From contig NZ_BDCF01000046.1 of the NCBI RefSeq assembly GCF_001613365.1, positions 1-64,000 of the forward strand: a DNA stretch of 64,000 bases. The letters are read 5' to 3'. This stretch comes from Nocardia xishanensis NBRC 101358. GTDB lineage: Bacteria; Actinomycetota; Actinomycetes; Mycobacteriales; Mycobacteriaceae. Both the position numbers and the translations under genes were made by a program. Under the pieces are notes generated by a model. It was given only the letters and a program-made list of their open reading frames with translations. It did not search any database and had not been told where the DNA came from. Positions 24,891-34,747 of this stretch are shown piece after piece (position 1 is the first letter of the stretch; every line of letters starts with the position of its first letter).

Positions 24891-25163
24891 GCCTGCCGCG
24901 GGTATGCGAGACCCCGAATGCGGCGGCCCCGGTCGATCGAGACTCGGCTCCGCCCCTCCGTCCTTGCCGATTTTCAGGCGCTGGACATGTTGTTGCCGAC
25001 CGGCGGATCGCGCATACATGTTTCAATGCGCATATCTAAGTAGCGGCATTTTCGCAATCGTCCGGAAGCTTGGGGAAATCACAGGATCGGCACAGCCTGA
25101 GTCCAGGGGCGGCCTCCATGCTGGGGGCATACGGAAGTCCGGGGGGCGATTGCGAGGTGCGCG

Positions 25164-25517
25164 ATGGTGGAGATCGAGGTCACGGGAACGACGGTGACGG
25201 TCCGGGTGCAGGGCGGACATCGGCTGCTCGCGCTGCGCGACCAGCTCACCTTCGACCTCCGCGACGTCATCGAGGTTGCCCCGGCGGAGGTCGACCTGCG
25301 GCCGCCGTGGGTGCGGGCGCCGGGCACCTTCTTCCCCGGTGTGATCGCCGCGGGCACCTTCCGAGGCAAGGGCCGCAAGGAGTTCTGGGACACCCGCTTC
25401 GACGGCAGCGGCGTGCGCGTCGAGTTGCGGGGCTCCGAGTTCACCCGGCTCGTCATCGATGTCGCCGAACCCGCCGACACCCTCCGCGCGCTGCGCAGGG
25501 CCGTGATCGCGGCCTGA
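25164..25517 (+). CDS. conserved hypothetical protein, 117 residues
   Basis: No family could be named. It is soluble, has no signal peptide or membrane helix, and is predicted mostly beta with a C-terminal helix (DTLRALRRAVIAA), reminiscent of a PH-like barrel. Conserved-looking strips are DLRPPWVRAPGTFFPGVIAAG and KEFWDTRF. ATG 25164 follows GAGGTG at good spacing, and codon use is like the neighbours, so it is real. It stands alone between the 2-MIB terminator and a serine hydrolase gene. The roughly 270 bp before it (24891-25163) hold nothing I recognise. Confidence 0.7.
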   Translation: MVEIEVTGTTVTVRVQGGHRLLALRDQLTFDLRDVIEVAPAEVDLRPPWVRAPGTFFPGVIAAGTFRGKGRKEFWDTRFDGSGVRVELRGSEFTRLVIDVAEPADTLRALRRAVIAA

Positions 25518-25534
25518 CGTTCCCCTCTCCCCCG

Positions 25535-25557
25535 CCGGTTCCCGAGCCGGGAACCGG
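25535..25557 (+). terminator. hairpin after the 117-residue protein gene
   Basis: CCGGTTCCC / GGGAACCGG perfect 9-bp stem with GAGCC loop, 17 bp after the stop codon. No U tract. Confidence 0.6.
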
Positions 25558-25609
25558 GGGTGGAATCTGTCCGCCTCTAGTCTGAGAAGGGACAGAAAAG
25601 GAACCTTCG

Positions 25610-26788
25610 ATGACGACAACACCGACAACGCAGTTCGTGGACCGTCGCTTCGTCGGCTTGGTCGCCGAATTCGACCGGCTCTTCCGTCGTCCGAGCGACG
25701 GCGGCGGCGCGCTCACGGTCTACCTGCACGGCGAGCCGGTGGTCGACGTCTGGGCCGGGTTCGCGCGACCGGGTGTGCCGTGGAAGCACGACACCCTGGC
25801 CGTGGCGTACTCCACCGGCAAGGGCGTCGCGGCCACGCTGCTGCACCGTCTCGCCGAACGCGGACTGCTCGACTACGACCATCCCGTCGCCGAGTATTGG
25901 CCGGAATTCGCCGCGGCCGGCAAGGAACACATCACCGTGCGCGCGCTGCTCAGCCACCGCGCCGGACTGCACCGGCTGCGCAATCTGCTGCCAGGCCCGC
26001 CGGAGCGCTTCTTCGACGACGCCGCGGTCACCGCGGCGCTGGCCGCCGCCACGCCCGATCCGCGGCACCGGGTGACCAGCGGCTATCACGGCATCAGCTT
26101 CGGACACCTGGTCGCCGAGCTTGTCCGGCGCGTCGCGGGCGCGGATTTCACCGAGCTGCTGCGCACCGAGATCGCCGAACCGCTCGGCGCCGAGGAACTC
26201 TGGTTCCGGGTACCGGAAGCCGAGCGGACGCGCATCGCCGTGAACTTCCCGAGGCTCACGGTCGCCGGCATGAGCTGGGAGCGCGGCGCACGGATCATGG
26301 GCCGCAGCCGTCGGCTCGCCGCCGCCGCGGATACGACGCCGAGCGGTTTCGCCGAGCTGATGGAAGACCCGCGGCTGCACGATTCGGTGATGCCCGGCGT
26401 CAACGGGGTCTTCTCGGCGCGGGCGCTCGCCAGGCTGTACGGCGCGCTGGCGATCGGCGGCAGCCTGGACGGCTACCGGCTGCTCGGCGCGGAGACGATC
26501 GACCGGATGCGGGAGCGCCAAGTCTTCACACCCGACTATGTGCTCGCCTTCCGCATCCCGTGGGGCCTCGGCTTCCACGGCGTGCCGATGATGCCCTCCA
26601 AAGCCGCGCCGATCTCGGCGTTCGGGCATTTCGGGCTCGGCGGTTCCGGCGCCTTCGCGGATCCGGCCACCGGGATGTCGCTCGGGTTCGTCACCAACCG
26701 GCTCGGCGGCAAACTCACCCCGCTCGGTGACGCGCGCCTGGCCCGGCTCGGCGCGCTGGCACACAACCTCGCGAAGAAAGCCGACTGA
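25610..26788 (+). CDS. serine hydrolase, beta-lactamase/esterase (class C fold)
   Basis: 392-residue penicillin-binding-like esterase. The nucleophile motif S-x-x-K is STGK near residue 67; the tyrosine of the second motif is in YHGISFG; the HFGLGGSG strip near the end takes the place of KTG. No signal peptide, so it is cytoplasmic. Relatives include EstB-type esterases and the LACTB-like/Lip group of actinobacteria, acting on small esters. Substrate unknown. Start ATG 25610 with AAGGAACC upstream. Monocistronic. Confidence 0.88.
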   Translation: MTTTPTTQFVDRRFVGLVAEFDRLFRRPSDGGGALTVYLHGEPVVDVWAGFARPGVPWKHDTLAVAYSTGKGVAATLLHRLAERGLLDYDHPVAEYWPEFAAAGKEHITVRALLSHRAGLHRLRNLLPGPPERFFDDAAVTAALAAATPDPRHRVTSGYHGISFGHLVAELVRRVAGADFTELLRTEIAEPLGAEELWFRVPEAERTRIAVNFPRLTVAGMSWERGARIMGRSRRLAAAADTTPSGFAELMEDPRLHDSVMPGVNGVFSARALARLYGALAIGGSLDGYRLLGAETIDRMRERQVFTPDYVLAFRIPWGLGFHGVPMMPSKAAPISAFGHFGLGGSGAFADPATGMSLGFVTNRLGGKLTPLGDARLARLGALAHNLAKKAD

Positions 26789-26853
26789 ACGCACCTCGCC
26801 CGTCGCCGCGCGAAGTTCTGAGACGTATCCGCCCGTGATGGCAGCATGAGCCC

Positions 26854-28074
26854 ATGGATCTGATCGGGCTGGAGCGGATCGAGTCGGCCGCGGCGCTGCT
26901 GGCTCCGGTGATCCGGCGCACGCCGGTGGTGGCCTCGCGGGTGCTTTCCGAGCGGGCGGGCGCTGAAGTCTGGCTCAAATGCGAGAACCTGCAGCGGACA
27001 GGCTCGTTCAAGCCGCGCGGCGCCTACAACCGGATCGCGAACCTGCCGTCCGCGGATCGATCCCGCGGCGTGGTCGCGGCCAGCGCGGGCAATCACGCGC
27101 AGGGCGTCGCCTGGGCGGCCGCCACACTCGGCATCGAGTCGACGGTGTTCATGCCGATCGGAGCCTCGCTCCCGAAACTGGCCGCCACCAAGGCCTATGG
27201 CGCGCAGGTGCGGCAGGTCGGCGACACCATCGACGAATCGCTGGACGCCGCATTGGATTTCGCCGCCCGGACCGGAGCCACCTTGATCCATCCGTTCGAT
27301 CACGCGGACATCGTGGCCGGGCAGGCGACGGTGGGACTGGAGATTCTGGAGCAACTGCCGCGGGTGGGCACGGTGCTCGTGCCGACCGGCGGCGGCGGAT
27401 TGCTCGCCGGGGTCACCATCGCCCTGCATCGGCTCGCGCCGGAGGTGCGCGTGATCGGGGTGCAGGCGGCCGAGGCCGCGGCGTGGCCGGAGTCGCTGGC
27501 GGCGGGCAAACCGGTACGGGCGGAACGGATGTCGACCATGGCCGACGGCATCGCGGTGGGCCTGCCCGGCGAGGTGCCGTTCGCACACGTCGCCGCCTAC
27601 GCGCCGCGCATCGTCACGGTCGACGAGGAGGCGCTGTCCGAGGCGCTGCTGCTCTGCCTGGAGCGCGCGAAGCTGATCGTGGAACCGGCGGGCGCGGCCG
27701 CCGTCGCCGCGCTGATGCGTTACGGCGCAACCGAACTCGACCTGCGCGGCCCGGTCTGCGCGGTGCTCTCCGGCGGCAACATCGATCCGCTGCTGCTGAC
27801 CCGGATCGTCAACCACGGTCTCAGCGCCGCGGGCCGCTATCTCGCTCTGCGCGTGACGATCTCGGATCGCCCCGGCGGACTCTCCCGGCTGCTCACCGTG
27901 GTCGGCGACACCGGCGCGAGCGTGGTGGACGTGGTGCACTCGCGCACCGGTACCTGGCTCGCCGTCGACGAAGTCGAGGTCGCGCTCACCCTGGAGACTC
28001 GCGGGCCCGACCACCGCGACGCCGTCCTCGGCGCCCTCGCCGATGCGAATTACGCAGTGCGCGTCCAGGATTGA
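26854..28074 (+). CDS. ilvA: threonine ammonia-lyase (threonine deaminase)
   Basis: 406-residue PLP enzyme converting threonine to 2-oxobutyrate and ammonia, the first step to isoleucine or a catabolic route. Seen: the PLP lysine motif TGSFKPRGA, the phosphate-binding glycine loop PTGGGGLLAG, SAGNHAQGVA, and the cofactor motif VLSGGNID. The last 75 residues form a single ACT domain (RVTISDRPGGLSRLL), so it resembles the shorter IlvA/TdcB-plus-ACT type rather than the two-ACT E. coli IlvA. Start ATG 26854 has a weak ribosome-binding site. No regulatory leader was seen. Confidence 0.93.
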   Translation: MDLIGLERIESAAALLAPVIRRTPVVASRVLSERAGAEVWLKCENLQRTGSFKPRGAYNRIANLPSADRSRGVVAASAGNHAQGVAWAAATLGIESTVFMPIGASLPKLAATKAYGAQVRQVGDTIDESLDAALDFAARTGATLIHPFDHADIVAGQATVGLEILEQLPRVGTVLVPTGGGGLLAGVTIALHRLAPEVRVIGVQAAEAAAWPESLAAGKPVRAERMSTMADGIAVGLPGEVPFAHVAAYAPRIVTVDEEALSEALLLCLERAKLIVEPAGAAAVAALMRYGATELDLRGPVCAVLSGGNIDPLLLTRIVNHGLSAAGRYLALRVTISDRPGGLSRLLTVVGDTGASVVDVVHSRTGTWLAVDEVEVALTLETRGPDHRDAVLGALADANYAVRVQD

Positions 28075-28184
28075 ACCGTCGCGCCGCCGTCATCCCGCCC
28101 TGACCCAAGTCGCAGAGGCTTTGCACGCTTCGCAGAGGGTGTACGGGCTGCGAGGCGTAGGAAACGTTTGTGAGGCTGCCAGGG

Positions 28185-28508
28185 TCAGTGGGCGCCGCCG
28201 AGTTCGAGGGCGAGGACTCCGAGGATGACCAGGGCGATGCCGCCGATTTGGATGAGGGTGAGGCGTTCGTTCAGGAAGAGGACGCCGATTACCGCGATGG
28301 CAGCGACCCCGACCGCGGACCAGATGCCGTAGGCGACGCCGATGGACATGCCTCGCTTCAGCGCCTGGGAGAGGAAGAAGAACGCCGAGCCGTACCCGAT
28401 GACGACCACGATGGACGGGACGAGCTTGGTGAATCCATCGGAGAGCTTCAAGGAGACGGTCGCGGTCACTTCGGAGGCGATCGCCATGGCGAGTAACAGC
28501 AAGGTCAT
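28185..28508 (-). CDS. small multidrug resistance (SMR) family transporter
   Basis: 107 residues, four helices, the usual size for SMR proton-coupled exporters. The essential glutamate is E13 in IASEVTATVSLKLSDGF, and the GMSIGVAYGIWSAVG strip of helix 3 is diagnostic. It may act on quaternary amines or guanidinium; the two cannot be separated by eye. No guanidine riboswitch is apparent in the 60 bp upstream. Start ATG 28508; divergent from the next gene. Confidence 0.93.
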   Translation of the reverse strand: MTLLLLAMAIASEVTATVSLKLSDGFTKLVPSIVVVIGYGSAFFFLSQALKRGMSIGVAYGIWSAVGVAAIAVIGVLFLNERLTLIQIGGIALVILGVLALELGGAH

Positions 28509-28571
28509 GGCGGCAGCCTAGTGATTCGGCGGACAATGGGGAGATCCGTCGGCCGAGGGATGTGATGACCT

Positions 28572-29243
28572 GTGGTGGAAGCGTTCCGGATCGGTCTCAT
28601 CGTGTTCGTCGCCGTGCTGCTGACGGCGGGTTTCGGGGTATTGCTGCCGCTGCGCACGCGCACCAGACGGGCTACTGGTCAGACGTTCAGCCAGTGGGCC
28701 GCGCGGCACGGCTGGCGGTTCGCGCACGCACCGCACGAGTCGTGGACGGCGCGGCTGCCCGGCCACGATCCCGAGGGACTCGGCGTGACGCTCACCGGTG
28801 AGCTCGGTGGGCGCCGGGTCACGGTCGCCGACTACTCCTTCACCACCAACGCCTGGACCGGCGAGATCGTCTCCACCACCACCCACCGGTACGTGGTGGT
28901 CGGGGTGTTGCTCGAACGCCCGTATCCGCCGGTCGCCGTCGTCGACGTCGCGGCGCTCTCCCAGCCGGGCAGCGCCCTGTTCTGCGACTCGCCCGTCACC
29001 ACCGGCCACCGCGAGTTCGATCACCGCTTCCGGGTGATGGCCGTCGACCCGAATTACGCCCGCCTCCTCGTCGACCCCCAGGTGATCGCCGCCCACCTCA
29101 CGGGCGTCATCCCCCGCTGGAGCCTCGCGGGGCACGAGCTGCTCACCTACCGAACCGGTCGGCTCGGCGACCCCGACGCGATCGCCGATCTAGCCGCTCC
29201 CCTGCTCCACCTCGCCTCGCTGATCGAGAGTCGAGCGCACTGA
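28572..29243 (+). CDS. membrane-anchored hypothetical protein, 223 residues
   Basis: Unknown family. One N-terminal helix (IGLIVFVAVLLTAGFGVLL, residues 8-26), then a cytoplasmic or extracytoplasmic domain beginning FSQWAARHGWRFAHAP, a pattern common in actinobacterial DUF3137-like or PH-like proteins. Starts at GTG 28572 (a second GTG follows). Its last 60-90 bp are repeated in degraded form 215 bp downstream. Confidence 0.7.
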   Translation: MVEAFRIGLIVFVAVLLTAGFGVLLPLRTRTRRATGQTFSQWAARHGWRFAHAPHESWTARLPGHDPEGLGVTLTGELGGRRVTVADYSFTTNAWTGEIVSTTTHRYVVVGVLLERPYPPVAVVDVAALSQPGSALFCDSPVTTGHREFDHRFRVMAVDPNYARLLVDPQVIAAHLTGVIPRWSLAGHELLTYRTGRLGDPDAIADLAAPLLHLASLIESRAH

Positions 29244-29392
29244 CCGATGGCAAACTCAGCGGCCGCACGCGCGCAAGGTGGACCTGCGATTGCGGACATG
29301 ACCGGATTCGCGCCGTCGAGCGACAAGTCGGTCGCGGGCTTCGCGCGATCGGGTCGATCAGCCCGGCCTGTGTTCATTTCAGCGATACCGAT

Positions 29393-29486
29393 GCGATCCT
29401 CGATCTGGCCGCTCACCGCTGGACCTCGGTTCCCTGATCGAGAGCCGAGACCACTGAGCGACGGCAAATTCTGCGGCCGCACAGCG
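29393..29486 (+). pseudogene. degenerate copy of the 3' end of the preceding gene
   Basis: Bases 29178-29271 (end of the 223-residue gene plus flank) recur here with scattered changes: GATCTGGCCGCTCACC versus GATCTAGCCGCTCCCC, CTGATCGAGAGCCGAG versus CTGATCGAGAGTCGAG, and a shared GGCCGCAC tail. It lies 215 bp downstream in the same orientation. It has no start of its own and is a remnant of a tandem duplication. Confidence 0.7.
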
Positions 29487-29516
29487 CCCAACGCGGATCT
29501 CTGATACGAACGTTCG

Positions 29517-30281
29517 GTGGTGGGAGAGGAATGGTTCGGTCAGCAGTACTTCGGCGTGCGATGCGAATGGGGTGAGGCCGGGGCGGTCGCGCTGGCGCCG
29601 ACGAGTGCGTGCGTGGTGGTCGTCGACGTGCTGTCGTTCACCACATCGGTCAGCGTCGCGGTGGACGCGGGCACTCGGGTCTATCCGTTCCCCTGGCGCG
29701 ACGATCGGGCGGCCGCGTTCGCCGAGGAGCGGAACGCGGTGCTCGCGGTGGGCCGCCGCGCCGTGACCGCGGATCGGCCATGGTCGCTGTCGCCCGCCGC
29801 GCTGCGCCGCGCCCCGGTGGTGTCACGCCTGGTGCTGCCGTCCCCCAATGGCTCCGCGATCTCCTCGGCCGTCACCGGGATTCCGGTGCTCGCCGGATCG
29901 CTACGCAACGCGACCGCGGTCGCCCGCTGGATCCGCAGGCAAGGTTGGGGCACCACCGATCGGCCGGTGGCCGTGATCGCGGCGGGCGAGCGGTGGCCGG
30001 GGCGCGACGCGCTGCGACCGAGCATCGAAGACCTGCTCGGCGCCGGCGCGATCATCGCCGCGCTGGCCGCCGCGGGCGCAGGTCCACTGTCTCCCGAATC
30101 CACCATTGCCAGAACCGCTTTCGAAACCACCGGCGATCTCGCCGCCACGCTCGCCGAGTGCTCGTCCGGTCGCGAACTGCGCACCGGCGGCTTCGCCGAC
30201 GATGTCGCGGTCGCCGGTGAGCTCGATGCCGGCACGGCCGTCCCGCTGAGAATCGACGGCGCATTCGCCGCGGCCGAGTGA
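29517..30281 (+). CDS. 2-phosphosulfolactate phosphatase family protein (ComB-like)
   Basis: 254 residues. Family marks visible: VVDVLSFTTSVSVA at the N-terminus, LPSPNGSAISS mid-protein, AAGERW, and SIEDLLGAGAI. ComB removes phosphate from 2-phosphosulfolactate in coenzyme M synthesis, but actinobacteria lack that pathway, so the true substrate is unknown. The start is one of two GTG codons at 29517. No partner genes; the remnant duplication lies just upstream. Confidence 0.85.
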   Translation: MVGEEWFGQQYFGVRCEWGEAGAVALAPTSACVVVVDVLSFTTSVSVAVDAGTRVYPFPWRDDRAAAFAEERNAVLAVGRRAVTADRPWSLSPAALRRAPVVSRLVLPSPNGSAISSAVTGIPVLAGSLRNATAVARWIRRQGWGTTDRPVAVIAAGERWPGRDALRPSIEDLLGAGAIIAALAAAGAGPLSPESTIARTAFETTGDLAATLAECSSGRELRTGGFADDVAVAGELDAGTAVPLRIDGAFAAAE

Positions 30282-30478
30282 CCACTCCGCCCGATCCCCG
30301 GTCACGTCACTCGACCGCCCGGGACCGCCACGCGACCTGACCGATCGGTCCTATTCGCCCGATCGGTCGCTCAGTCGACGAGCGGTTTCAGTTCAGCCCG
30401 CCGCGGGCAGTCGTCACAGCAGCCCAAGACCTCGTCGATGTCCGATTCGCGGAACGTCCCTCGGCTGGAGTAGCTTTC

Positions 30479-31375
30479 GTGACCATGCCCAGCTACCTGC
30501 ATGAAGGTGTTCTGGAGTTGTTCCGCGCGGATCCGTCGCTGGCGGCGACGCTGATCGCTCGTGAATGCGGTGTGCCGCTGCCGGACTTCTCGGGCGCCAA
30601 GGCAGAGGCGTGCGACTTCACCGATATGGGGCCGAAGGAGTATCGCGGCGATCTGGCTTTCGGGATGCGGGATGACAGCGGGGGGTATGTTCTCGGGATC
30701 TGCGTCGAGGTCCAATTGGCGATCAAGCGGGACCGGGCGTGGAGCTGGCCGGTGTACCTGGCGACACTGCGTTCGCGGCTGCGGTGCCCGGTCCTGCTGC
30801 TGGTGGTCACACCGAACCGGCAGGTCGCGGAATGGGCAGGTGCGCCGATCGAACTCGGACATCCCGGGTTGACGCTGAGGCCGCTGGTGCTGGGCCCGAA
30901 CAACATGCCGCTGGTGACCGACCCGATCGAGGCACAGTGGTCGCCCGAGCGCGCGGTGCTGTCGGCGATGGCCTACGGCAGCGGACCCCATATGGATGAA
31001 GTGCTGCAATCGTTCCTGGCCGGGCTGATGAAAACCGATGACGAGCGCGCGGGAATGTACCATGACCTGGTCGATGATGTGTTGTCAGAGGCAGCCAGCC
31101 GACGTTTGGAGGAACTGATGACAATGACTTACGAGTATCGGGGCCGGATCGCACGTAAGTACGTTGCCCAGGGGCGTGAAGAGGGCTGGCAAGAAGCGCG
31201 CGAAGAAGGGCTGGCGGAAGTCGCCCGGGTGGTGCTCACCGTCCTCGACGCGCGCGGCGTGACGCTGTCCGAAGCCCAACGATCCCGGATCGAGGACTGC
31301 CGGGACCTCGGTCAACTGGAGGACTGGGCACGGCGCGCAGCGACCATCACGACGGCGGACGAACTGTTCGACTGA
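30479..31375 (+). CDS. PD-(D/E)XK nuclease-like protein (Rpn-related)
   Basis: 298 residues. The N-terminal 190 residues show the nuclease-like core: an acidic YRGDLAF segment, then CVEVQLAIKRDR (E-x-Q variant), a strand PVLLLVVTPNRQVAEW, and a helix ending in SPERAVLSAMAYG. The C-terminal part is a charged helical stretch (RKYVAQGREEGWQEAREEG) as in Rpn/YhgA recombination-promoting nucleases and in uncharacterised Streptomyces proteins. GTG 30479 with GGAG 8 bases upstream is preferred over ATG 30485. Function is not established; it could be defence or mobile-DNA related. Confidence 0.7.
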   Translation: MTMPSYLHEGVLELFRADPSLAATLIARECGVPLPDFSGAKAEACDFTDMGPKEYRGDLAFGMRDDSGGYVLGICVEVQLAIKRDRAWSWPVYLATLRSRLRCPVLLLVVTPNRQVAEWAGAPIELGHPGLTLRPLVLGPNNMPLVTDPIEAQWSPERAVLSAMAYGSGPHMDEVLQSFLAGLMKTDDERAGMYHDLVDDVLSEAASRRLEELMTMTYEYRGRIARKYVAQGREEGWQEAREEGLAEVARVVLTVLDARGVTLSEAQRSRIEDCRDLGQLEDWARRAATITTADELFD

Positions 31376-31423
31376 GGTCGCCCGCCGTGTCGTCACTGGT
31401 CTGCATGTCGATTGGCTTGCGTT

Positions 31424-31445
31424 ATCTCCTGAACACCAGATAAGG
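31424..31445. repeat. inverted repeat between nuclease-like gene and argH
   Basis: TTATCT / AGATAA with a 10-base spacer in the 228-bp convergent gap. Nothing else is recognisable in that gap; it may serve as a weak terminator. Confidence 0.35.
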
Positions 31446-31603
31446 GCGAGCCCAACTAAGCCGCAGCCTAATTCGTTGCGCCGCCACACCTTCCGGCATC
31501 GTTCGATTTCGAGTTCGAATCGCCGGAATTCCTGTGAGCTACGGCGGCGGGACGTGCAGGACGCCCGCCGCCTGCCTCGCTCCCGACAACAGGGCCGGGG
31601 CGC

Positions 31604-33025
31604 TCAGTGCAGCCAGGTGCGGGCGGCCGCGGCCGCGGCGCGGACCTCGTCGAGCTGGATGGCGACCTGGGTGCCCGCGGTGCCGCCGCGGGCATTGCGG
31701 GAGGCGATGGAGCCCTGGACCGTGAGGACCTCGCGAACCTTGGGGGTGAGGGCGGGGTCGATGGCGGCGAATTCCTCGTCGGTGAGTTCGTCGAGGCCGA
31801 CGCCGCGGGCTTCCGCGGCGCGGACGCAGGCGCCCGCGGCCTCGTGCGCGACGCGGAACGGAACACCCTGGCGCACAAGCCATTCGGCAATGTCGGTGGC
31901 GAGAGTGAAACCGGCGGGGGCGAGTTCGGCCATCCGGTCGGTGTGGAAGGTGAGGGTGGAGACCAGGCCGGCGATGGCGGGGAGCAGCAGTTCGAGCTGG
32001 GCCACCGAATCGAACAGCGGCTCCTTGTCCTCTTGCAGGTCGCGGTTGTAGGCCAGCGGCTGGGCCTTCAGGGTGGCGAGCAGGCCGGTGAGGTTGCCGA
32101 TCAGGCGACCCGCCTTACCTCGGGTGAGCTCGGAGACGTCCGGGTTCTTCTTCTGCGGCATGATCGACGAACCGGTGGACCACGCGTCGGCCAGCGTGAT
32201 GTAGCCGAATTCCGGTGTGCTCCAGATGATCACCTCTTCGGCCATGCGGCTCAGGTCGACGCCGATCATGGCGAGCACGAAGGCTGCCTCGGCGGCGAAA
32301 TCGCGCGAGGAGGTGGCGTCGATCGAATTGGCCGCGGCCGCGGTGAAATCCAGGTCGGCGGCGATCGCCTCGGGATCGAGGCCGAGCGAGGAACCGGCCA
32401 GCGCGCCGGACCCGTACGGCGACACGGCCGCCCGGCGATCGAAATCGCGGAGCCGGTCGATGTCGCGCAGCAGCGGGTGCGCGTGCGCGAGCAGGTGGTG
32501 CGCGAGCAGCACGGGTTGCGCGGCCTGCAGGTGGGTCTTGCCCGGCATCACCGCGTCGGGATGCGCGGCGGCCTGCGCGACCAGCGCGTCGACCACGTCC
32601 AGCACGCCCGCCGCGATCCGGCGCACACCGTCGCGCAGCCACATCCGGAACAGCGTCGCCACCTGGTCGTTGCGCGAGCGACCCGCGCGCAGCCGCCCGC
32701 CGAGTTCGGCGCCGACCCGCTCGATCAGCCCACGCTCGAGCGCGCCGTGCACGTCCTCGTCGGATTCCGCCGGGCCGAAGGCGCCGGACGCGACGTCGGC
32801 GGCCAGCTGGTCGAGTCCGGTCAGCATCCCGGCGAGGTCGGTCTCCGACAGCAGTCCCGCCTTGTGCAGCACCCGGGCGTGCGCCTTGGACGCGCGGATG
32901 TCGTAGGGAGCCAGCGCCCAGTCGAAATGGGTCGACTTGCTCAGCGCCGCCATCGCCTCCGCGGGTCCGGACGCGAAACGTCCGCCCCAGAGGGCACCGG
33001 TGTTCGTGCTGCCGCCCTGTTCCAT
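31604..33025 (-). CDS. argH: argininosuccinate lyase
   Basis: 473 residues; last step of arginine synthesis, cleaving argininosuccinate to arginine and fumarate. Seen: the N-terminal ALWGGRFASGPAEAM, the catalytic-loop signature GSSIMPQKKNPD, and HLQAAQPVLLAHH. ATG 33025 follows GAGGAGA; the longer open frame is rejected. It follows argG with a 184-bp gap that holds a strong palindrome, unusual for this pair. Confidence 0.98.
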   Translation of the reverse strand: MEQGGSTNTGALWGGRFASGPAEAMAALSKSTHFDWALAPYDIRASKAHARVLHKAGLLSETDLAGMLTGLDQLAADVASGAFGPAESDEDVHGALERGLIERVGAELGGRLRAGRSRNDQVATLFRMWLRDGVRRIAAGVLDVVDALVAQAAAHPDAVMPGKTHLQAAQPVLLAHHLLAHAHPLLRDIDRLRDFDRRAAVSPYGSGALAGSSLGLDPEAIAADLDFTAAAANSIDATSSRDFAAEAAFVLAMIGVDLSRMAEEVIIWSTPEFGYITLADAWSTGSSIMPQKKNPDVSELTRGKAGRLIGNLTGLLATLKAQPLAYNRDLQEDKEPLFDSVAQLELLLPAIAGLVSTLTFHTDRMAELAPAGFTLATDIAEWLVRQGVPFRVAHEAAGACVRAAEARGVGLDELTDEEFAAIDPALTPKVREVLTVQGSIASRNARGGTAGTQVAIQLDEVRAAAAAARTWLH

Positions 33026-33166
33026 CGTGTGCTGCCGTCTCCTCGTTCGAAGGTGCGTGAGGTGTGCTCGGGCCGCGCCTGACTGCGGGGACGCGCGGCC
33101 AGGGTTCCGCCGATGACTACCGTAACCACGGCCGTCGGCGCGATCGCCTACGGGCACACGCCGAAT

Positions 33167-33195
33167 CCCGGATCGGTGCAGTGCACCGACCCGGG
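33167..33195. repeat. strong palindrome between argG and argH
   Basis: CCCGGATCGGTGCA paired with TGCACCGACCCGGG, 14-base arms with one mismatch and a single central base. It starts 15 bp after argG and may act as a partial terminator, an RNA processing site or a protein-binding site. Confidence 0.6.
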
Positions 33196-33209
33196 ACCGG
33201 GTCGGATTC

Positions 33210-34412
<1,203 letters not shown>

Positions 34413-34522
34413 GTCTGTGTGCTCCTCGGTTTCGTGCGGATGTGTCTCGGGGCGCCGCGTTCGGCGCCCCCGGCCGGTCGCGCCGGCGCGCAGGTCAGGC
34501 GACCCGCGCCCGTCTACAAATG

Positions 34523-34542
34523 ATTATGCACGACGATGCAAT
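34523..34542 (-). promoter_or_regulatory. ARG box upstream of argG
   Basis: Minus strand ATTGCATCGTCGTGCATAAT: arms TTGCAT / TGCATAA around a short centre. It is nearly identical to the box upstream of argC (52061-52080), and the shared block extends to about 32 bp. The right half resembles a -10 (CATAAT). ArgR binding is inferred. Confidence 0.8.
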
Positions 34543-34559
34543 CCCATTCAGAACTGGGG

Positions 34560-34747
34560 TGTGCGTTCGGTGAGCCGACCGCACAGGCCGCGGCCCGGCG
34601 CCTATGCCGTGGTCATATCATCGCCGATCTGCTGTCGACCGCCACCCCGGGCACGGTCATGGGGCGGCGGTCGATACCCCTTCGAGTGGATCGGGAAATC
34701 GGCAGCCCGTCCCAGCGCGCGACGGACGCGGGTTGGCCAGAGTGTGC
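34560..34747. other. gap between argG promoter and the antiporter gene
   Basis: About 190 bp downstream of the antiporter stop; no gene, hairpin or promoter recognised apart from the ARG box region at its left edge. It marks the left junction of the insert in the arg operon. Confidence 0.5.
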
